From Halomonas rhizosphaerae (GTDB taxonomy: Bacteria; Pseudomonadota; Gammaproteobacteria; Pseudomonadales; Halomonadaceae), in contig NZ_JASCQP010000005.1 in NCBI RefSeq assembly GCF_030010555.1, forward strand, positions 142,331 to 206,330: 64,000 bases of DNA, in the 5' to 3' direction. Of this stretch, positions 60,031-64,000 are shown in pieces. A program made the translations under genes and the position numbers. The notes under the pieces are model-generated. The model was not told where the DNA came from. It saw nothing but the letters and a program-made list of their open reading frames with translations, and searched no databases. Every line of letters begins with the position of its first letter. Position 1 is the first letter of the stretch.

Positions 60031-60630
60031 ATGGCAGATAACGGCGTAAACAAGGGTCGGCGCCGTTTCCTCGTAGGTGCCACCACCGTCGTGGGTGCGG
60101 TGGGTGCCGTCGGGGTTGCGGTCCCCTTTGTGGCTTCCTGGCAGCCTAGTGCCAGGGCAAGAGCGGCGGGAGCCCCCGTCCAGGCCGACGTGTCAAAGCT
60201 CGAATCCGGGCAGCGCATGACCGTCGAATGGCGCGGCAAGCCGGTATGGATCATCAACCGCACGCCGGAGATGATCGAGCGCACCGAGGGCTTCGATACC
60301 TCGCGCCTGGCCGACCCGGATTCCGAAGAACCCCAGCAGCCCGCCTACATCGAGGGCCCGCTGCGCTCCATCAAGCCGGAGATCGGCGTGATCGTCGGCA
60401 TCTGCACCCACCTGGGCTGCTCGCCGCTCTATCGCCCCGAGCCCGATGCCGAGGGTGTGGGGACCGATGACTGGCCGGGCGGCTTCTTCTGCCCCTGCCA
60501 CGGCTCGCGCTTCGATCTGGCCGGTCGGGTATTCCGCAACGTGCCGGCACCGACCAACCTCGAAGTCCCGCCCTACCGCTTCGACAGCGATGAGCTGATC
60601 ACGGTCGGCGAAGATGAGGAGACTGCCTGA
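60031..60630 (+). CDS. petA: Ubiquinol-cytochrome c reductase Rieske iron-sulfur subunit
   Basis: A 199-residue Rieske protein of the bc1 complex. A Tat-type N terminus (GRRRFLVGA) doubles as the membrane anchor (about residues 12-34). The 2Fe-2S ligands are in CTHLGC (Cys125, His127) and CPCHGS (Cys154, His157), with the disulfide cysteines Cys130 and Cys156. Its stop shares a base with the petB start. The protein takes electrons from quinol and passes them to cytochrome c1. Confidence 0.97.
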   Translation: MADNGVNKGRRRFLVGATTVVGAVGAVGVAVPFVASWQPSARARAAGAPVQADVSKLESGQRMTVEWRGKPVWIINRTPEMIERTEGFDTSRLADPDSEEPQQPAYIEGPLRSIKPEIGVIVGICTHLGCSPLYRPEPDAEGVGTDDWPGGFFCPCHGSRFDLAGRVFRNVPAPTNLEVPPYRFDSDELITVGEDEETA

Positions 60631-61889
60631 TGGGTAACCCGAACAAAGTCAAGGCGGAGCGCGGGGTGATGCGCTGGGTCGATGACCGCTTCCCGGCCAC
60701 CCAGATGTGGCAGGACCACATGGCGAAGTACTACGCGCCGAAGAACTTCAACTTCTGGTACTTCTTCGGCTCCCTGGCGCTGCTGGTACTGGTCAACCAG
60801 ATCCTCACCGGTGTCTGGCTGACCATGAGCTACAACCCCTCCGCCGAGGGCGCCTTCGCCTCGGTGGAGTACATCATGCGTGACGTGGAGTACGGCTGGC
60901 TGATCCGCTACATGCACTCCACCGGTGCGACGGCCTTCTTCGTGGTCGTCTACCTGCACATGTTCCGCGGCCTGCTCTACGGCTCCTACAAGGCGCCCCG
61001 CGAGCTGGTGTGGATCTTCGGCATGGCCATCTACCTAGCGTTGATGGCCGAGGCGTTCATGGGCTACCTGCTGCCCTGGGGCCAGATGTCCTACTGGGGC
61101 GCCCAGGTCATCATCTCGCTGTTCTCGGCGATCCCGGTCATCGGGCCCGACCTGACACAGTGGATCCGCGGTGACTTCCTGATCTCCGGGATCACCCTCA
61201 ACCGCTTCTTCGCCCTGCACGTGGTGGCGCTGCCGATCGTGATCCTGGCGCTGGTGGTCCTGCACATCATCGCCCTTCATGAAGTCGGCTCCAACAACCC
61301 CGACGGCATCGACATCAAGAAGAAAAAGGACGAGAGCGGCAAGCCGCTGGACGGCATCCCCTTCCATCCGTACTACACGGTCAAGGACCTCGTCGGCGTG
61401 GCGGTGTTCCTGTTCGTCTTCTGCGTGGTGATCTTCTACTTCCCGGAGGGTGGGGGCTACTTCCTCGAGAAGCCCAACTTCGAGCCGGCCGACCCGCTGA
61501 AGACGCCCGACCACATCGCGCCGGTATGGTACTTCACCCCCTTCTACGCGATCCTGCGCGCGATCACCTTCTCGCTGTTCGGACTCGACGCCAAGTTCCT
61601 CGGCGTGATCTGCATGGGCGCGGCCATTGCGGTGCTCTTCGTGCTGCCCTGGCTCGACCGCAGCCCGGTGCGCTCGATGCGCTACAAGGGCTGGATGTCC
61701 AAGACGATGCTGGCGCTGTTCGCGATCAGCTTCGTGATCCTGGGCGTGCTCGGGGTACTGCCGGTCACCGAGGGGCGCACCATCCTGTCCCAGGTGTGCA
61801 CCGTCATCTACTTCGCCTTCTTCCTGCTGATGCCGTTCTATACCCGGCTGGAGAAGACCAAACCCGTTCCGGAAAGGGTGACTGGCTAA
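60630..61889 (+). CDS. petB: Cytochrome b of the bc1 complex
   Basis: A 419-residue polytopic cytochrome b carrying hemes bL and bH and both quinone sites. Features are GWLIRYMHSTGATAFF and YLHMFRGLLYGSYK, LLPWGQMSYWGAQVI, LHVVALPIVILALVVLHIIALH and the Qo-site variant DHIAPVWYF (PVWY in place of PEWY). Cytochrome b and c1 are separate genes here. The stop TAA overlaps the petC ATG (TAATG). Confidence 0.97.
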   Translation: MGNPNKVKAERGVMRWVDDRFPATQMWQDHMAKYYAPKNFNFWYFFGSLALLVLVNQILTGVWLTMSYNPSAEGAFASVEYIMRDVEYGWLIRYMHSTGATAFFVVVYLHMFRGLLYGSYKAPRELVWIFGMAIYLALMAEAFMGYLLPWGQMSYWGAQVIISLFSAIPVIGPDLTQWIRGDFLISGITLNRFFALHVVALPIVILALVVLHIIALHEVGSNNPDGIDIKKKKDESGKPLDGIPFHPYYTVKDLVGVAVFLFVFCVVIFYFPEGGGYFLEKPNFEPADPLKTPDHIAPVWYFTPFYAILRAITFSLFGLDAKFLGVICMGAAIAVLFVLPWLDRSPVRSMRYKGWMSKTMLALFAISFVILGVLGVLPVTEGRTILSQVCTVIYFAFFLLMPFYTRLEKTKPVPERVTG

Positions 61890-62656
61890 TGAAAAAGCAA
61901 CTGTTCGCACTGCTCTTCGCGCTGGTGCCCGTCACGGCGATGGCTGCGGTAGGTCCGAGCGTGCCGTACTCCATGGACCCCGACCTCGACGACAAGGCCT
62001 CGCTGCAGAACGGCATGAAGCTCTACGTCAACTACTGCATGGGGTGTCACTCCCTGGAGCACCAGCGCTTCGCACGTGCCGCCGAGGACCTGGACATCCC
62101 CCAGGAGCTGGTCGAGGAGAACCTGATCTTCTCCTCCGACCTGGCCTTCAACGACCAGATGCACATCGCCATGAGCGAGGAAGACGGCGAGGCATGGTTC
62201 GGTGCGCCGCCGCCCGACCTGACCCTCGAGTCGCGCCTGCGCGGCACCGACTGGATCTACTCCTACCTGCTGAGCTTCTACAAGGACCCCAGCACCGGTA
62301 CCGGCGTCAACAACGCGGTCTTCCCGCTGGTGGCCATGCCCAACGTGCTGGAACCGCTGCAGGGGGTGCAGGAGAAGGTCTGTGCCGAGACGGACCAGCC
62401 GGTCGACGGGGCCGAGCTCGACCCCCTGACCGGCAAGTACCAGTCCTGCGAGACGCTTCAGATCACCCAGCCCGGCGAGATGGAGCCGGAGGAGTTCGAG
62501 GAGGCGGTCTACGACCTCACCAACTTCCTCGCCTACGTGGGTGAGCCGTCCAAGCTGCAGGCGCAGTCGCTGGGGCCGAAGGTGCTGATCTTCATCTTCA
62601 TCTTCGGGGTCATCTCCTACCTGCTCAAGCGCGAGTACTGGCGCGACGTCCACTGA
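61889..62656 (+). CDS. petC: Cytochrome c1
   Basis: A 255-residue cytochrome c1 with a signal peptide (MKKQLFALLFALVPVTAMA), heme motif CMGCH (Cys50, Cys53, His54), and a C-terminal membrane anchor (about residues 228-246) ending LLKREYWRDVH. It accepts electrons from the Rieske protein and reduces soluble cytochrome c. Translationally coupled to petB; last gene of petABC. Confidence 0.96.
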   Translation: MKKQLFALLFALVPVTAMAAVGPSVPYSMDPDLDDKASLQNGMKLYVNYCMGCHSLEHQRFARAAEDLDIPQELVEENLIFSSDLAFNDQMHIAMSEEDGEAWFGAPPPDLTLESRLRGTDWIYSYLLSFYKDPSTGTGVNNAVFPLVAMPNVLEPLQGVQEKVCAETDQPVDGAELDPLTGKYQSCETLQITQPGEMEPEEFEEAVYDLTNFLAYVGEPSKLQAQSLGPKVLIFIFIFGVISYLLKREYWRDVH

Positions 62657-62679
62657 TCCGTCAGCGACGGACATCCACG

Positions 62680-62708
62680 GGGGCGCATGGTCGAGGACCA
62701 TGCGCCCC
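62680..62708. terminator. Hairpin after petC
   Basis: GGGGCGCATGGTC (62680-62692) and GACCATGCGCCCC (62696-62708) make a perfect 13-bp stem with loop GAG. The tail (TCGTGGTCTCTG) is poor in T, so it may terminate only in part. Confidence 0.65.
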
Positions 62709-62803
62709 TCGTGGTCTCTGCCCGATACCGGGCAGCACGATGGCCCTCAAGGCGGGGCCGGTCGTGTTATCATCTCGGCACGAACTGATGCGAGGATTGT
62801 TAC

Positions 62804-63430
62804 ATGGGTGTAGTGGCCAAGCGGTCGTCGATGATCTTCTACTCCGGAGGGGATGACCATTACAGTCATCGTGTGCGAATCGTGCTCGCCGAGAAGGGCG
62901 TGGCCGTCGATATCGTCGAGGTGACCGACGAACAGCACCCCGAGGAACTCGCCGACCTCAACCCCTACAACAGCGTGCCCACGCTGCTCGACCGCGACCT
63001 GGTGCTCTACGAGTCCAAGGTGATGATGGAGTACCTTGACGAGCGCTTTCCGCACCCGCCGCTGCTGCCCGTCTATCCCGTGGCGCGTGCCAAGAGTCGC
63101 CTGTGGATGCACCGCATCGAACGCGAGTGGTGTCCGCTGGTCGAGCAGATCCAGCGTGGCACAAAGAAGGACGCCGAGAAGGCCCGCAAGGAGCTGCGCG
63201 AGAGCCTGGTCGGCATCTCGCCGATCTTCGAGGACATGCCCTACTTCATGAGCGATGAGTTCACCCTGGTGGACTGCTGCCTGGCCCCGATCCTTTGGCG
63301 GCTGCCGGTACTGGGCATCGAGCTGCCCGAGAAGCAGGTCAAGCCGTTGATGAGCTACATGGAGCGCCTGTTCGACCGCGACGGCTTCAAGGCAGCCCTC
63401 AGCGAAAGCGAACGCGAGATGCGCCCCTGA
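62804..63430 (+). CDS. sspA: Stringent starvation protein A
   Basis: A 208-residue GST-fold protein that binds RNA polymerase and alters promoter choice in stress; it lacks GST activity. Typical are [42 protein letters not shown] and [20 protein letters not shown] [10 protein letters not shown]. Start ATG 62804 gives [10 protein letters not shown], matching SspA N termini. The sspB gene follows after a short hairpin. Confidence 0.96.
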   Translation: MGVVAKRSSMIFYSGGDDHYSHRVRIVLAEKGVAVDIVEVTDEQHPEELADLNPYNSVPTLLDRDLVLYESKVMMEYLDERFPHPPLLPVYPVARAKSRLWMHRIEREWCPLVEQIQRGTKKDAEKARKELRESLVGISPIFEDMPYFMSDEFTLVDCCLAPILWRLPVLGIELPEKQVKPLMSYMERLFDRDGFKAALSESEREMRP

Positions 63431-63435
63431 ACTTC

Positions 63436-63455
63436 GACCCGGTGCAGACCGGGTC
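63436..63455 (+). other. Hairpin between sspA and sspB
   Basis: GACCCGGT (63436-63443), loop GCAG, ACCGGGTC (63448-63455): a perfect 8-bp stem 9 nt upstream of the sspB SD (GGAGGG). With no T-run it is not a terminator; it may protect the sspA end or tune sspB translation. Confidence 0.6.
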
Positions 63456-63477
63456 CCCGACCCCGGAGGGCCAAGCG

Positions 63478-63933
63478 ATGCAATCGAGCCGTCCCTATAT
63501 TGCCAGGGCCCTTTACCAGTGGCTGCTGGACAATGACCTGACCCCCTACATCGTCGTCGATGCCGAGCAGGCGGGCGTCGAGGTCCCACGACAGTTCGTC
63601 CAGAACGGCCAGATCGTGCTGAACCTGGCGCCCACCGCCGTGCGTGACTTCGCCATGGAGAACGAGGCGGTGAGCTTCTCGGCCCGTTTCGGCGGGCGTC
63701 CCATGCAGGTGATGGTGCCCATCGAGGCACTGATCGCGATCTATGCCCGAGAGAACGGTGTGGGCATGGTGTTCGGTCATGAGCCGGTGATTCCGGCCGA
63801 GGCCGACGAGGCGGAGGAGAAGGAGTCCCACCTCAATGAGGTGGAGAGCGCCGATGACACCCCGCAGGAAGAGGAGCATGGCGACGAGGCGCCGCCGCGC
63901 AAGGGGCGTCCCTCGCTGCGGGTCATCAAGTGA
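63478..63933 (+). CDS. sspB: ClpXP protease specificity-enhancing factor SspB
   Basis: A 151-residue adaptor delivering ssrA-tagged proteins to ClpXP. The N-terminal substrate-binding domain (about 1-110: SSRPYIARALYQWLLDNDLTPY, VVDAEQAGVEVP) is followed by an acidic disordered linker and the C-terminal ClpX-binding tail GRPSLRVIK. SD CGGAGGG precedes ATG 63478. The remaining 67 nt of the window hold nothing recognisable. Confidence 0.96.
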   Translation: MQSSRPYIARALYQWLLDNDLTPYIVVDAEQAGVEVPRQFVQNGQIVLNLAPTAVRDFAMENEAVSFSARFGGRPMQVMVPIEALIAIYARENGVGMVFGHEPVIPAEADEAEEKESHLNEVESADDTPQEEEHGDEAPPRKGRPSLRVIK

Positions 63934-64000
63934 TTCGCAGGTGATCAGTTTGCCGCGCCCTGCGCAGGCGGGTCATCGACGCGAAACGGCAGGCCACAGG

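Overview
The window reads as chromosomal DNA of a high-GC gammaproteobacterium, most likely of the Halomonadaceae (Halomonas and relatives). This rests on gene order (kdsD-kdsC-lptCAB-rpoN-hpf-ptsN-rapZ-ptsO, mlaFEDCB-ibaG-murA-hisG-hisD, rplM-rpsI-petABC-sspA-sspB), on the short HisG form, and on the abundance of polyamine and osmolyte-type catabolic genes. All calls come from reading the sequence and from family knowledge; no database search was run.

Positions 1-24200 are an accessory catabolic region. A polyamine block (1-5329) holds the end of a PotI-type permease, two PotF-type binding proteins flanking a glutamine-synthetase-like gamma-glutamylpolyamine synthetase, and a PuuB-type oxidase. 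A one-carbon block (5476-13335) holds formate-THF ligase, a GATase1-like/AraC regulator, a dimethylglycine-dehydrogenase-like FAD-GcvT protein, a DmdA-like GcvT-fold protein and a MetF-like protein whose usual catalytic Glu position is not Glu. Together they look like a THF-dependent demethylation and C1-oxidation module for a methylated osmolyte. A second amine block (14263-24181) holds an NhaC-family transporter and a second PuuB-like oxidase behind a promoter with twin perfect palindromes, a divergent GntR regulator, a second PuuA, PuuD, a SpuC-type aminotransferase, PuuC and a PuuR-like repressor. The Puu enzymes convert putrescine through gamma-glutamylated intermediates, or by direct transamination, to GABA-level products.

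Positions 24208-64000 are conserved core genome: gatCAB (minus); mreBCD-maf-rng-yhdP-tldD (plus); darP (minus); pmbA (plus); the kdsD-to-ptsO block (minus) for LPS transport, sigma-54 and PTS-Ntr; mlaFEDCB-ibaG-murA-hisGD (plus); a DegS/AlgW protease (minus); a NIF3-like gene; zapG (minus); zapE; ribosomal proteins L13/S9; the cytochrome bc1 complex; and sspAB.

The most unusual items are: a roughly 140-bp palindromic MITE-like insertion with CTAG target duplication sitting exactly between the stop codons of the convergent puuB and fhs genes; the twin-palindrome operator at 17105-17128; the C1 cluster with its odd MetF-like protein; and a probable non-canonical ATC start for mreC. No rRNA, tRNA, CRISPR array, intact insertion sequence or prophage was seen, and no gap longer than 300 bases lacks a gene.
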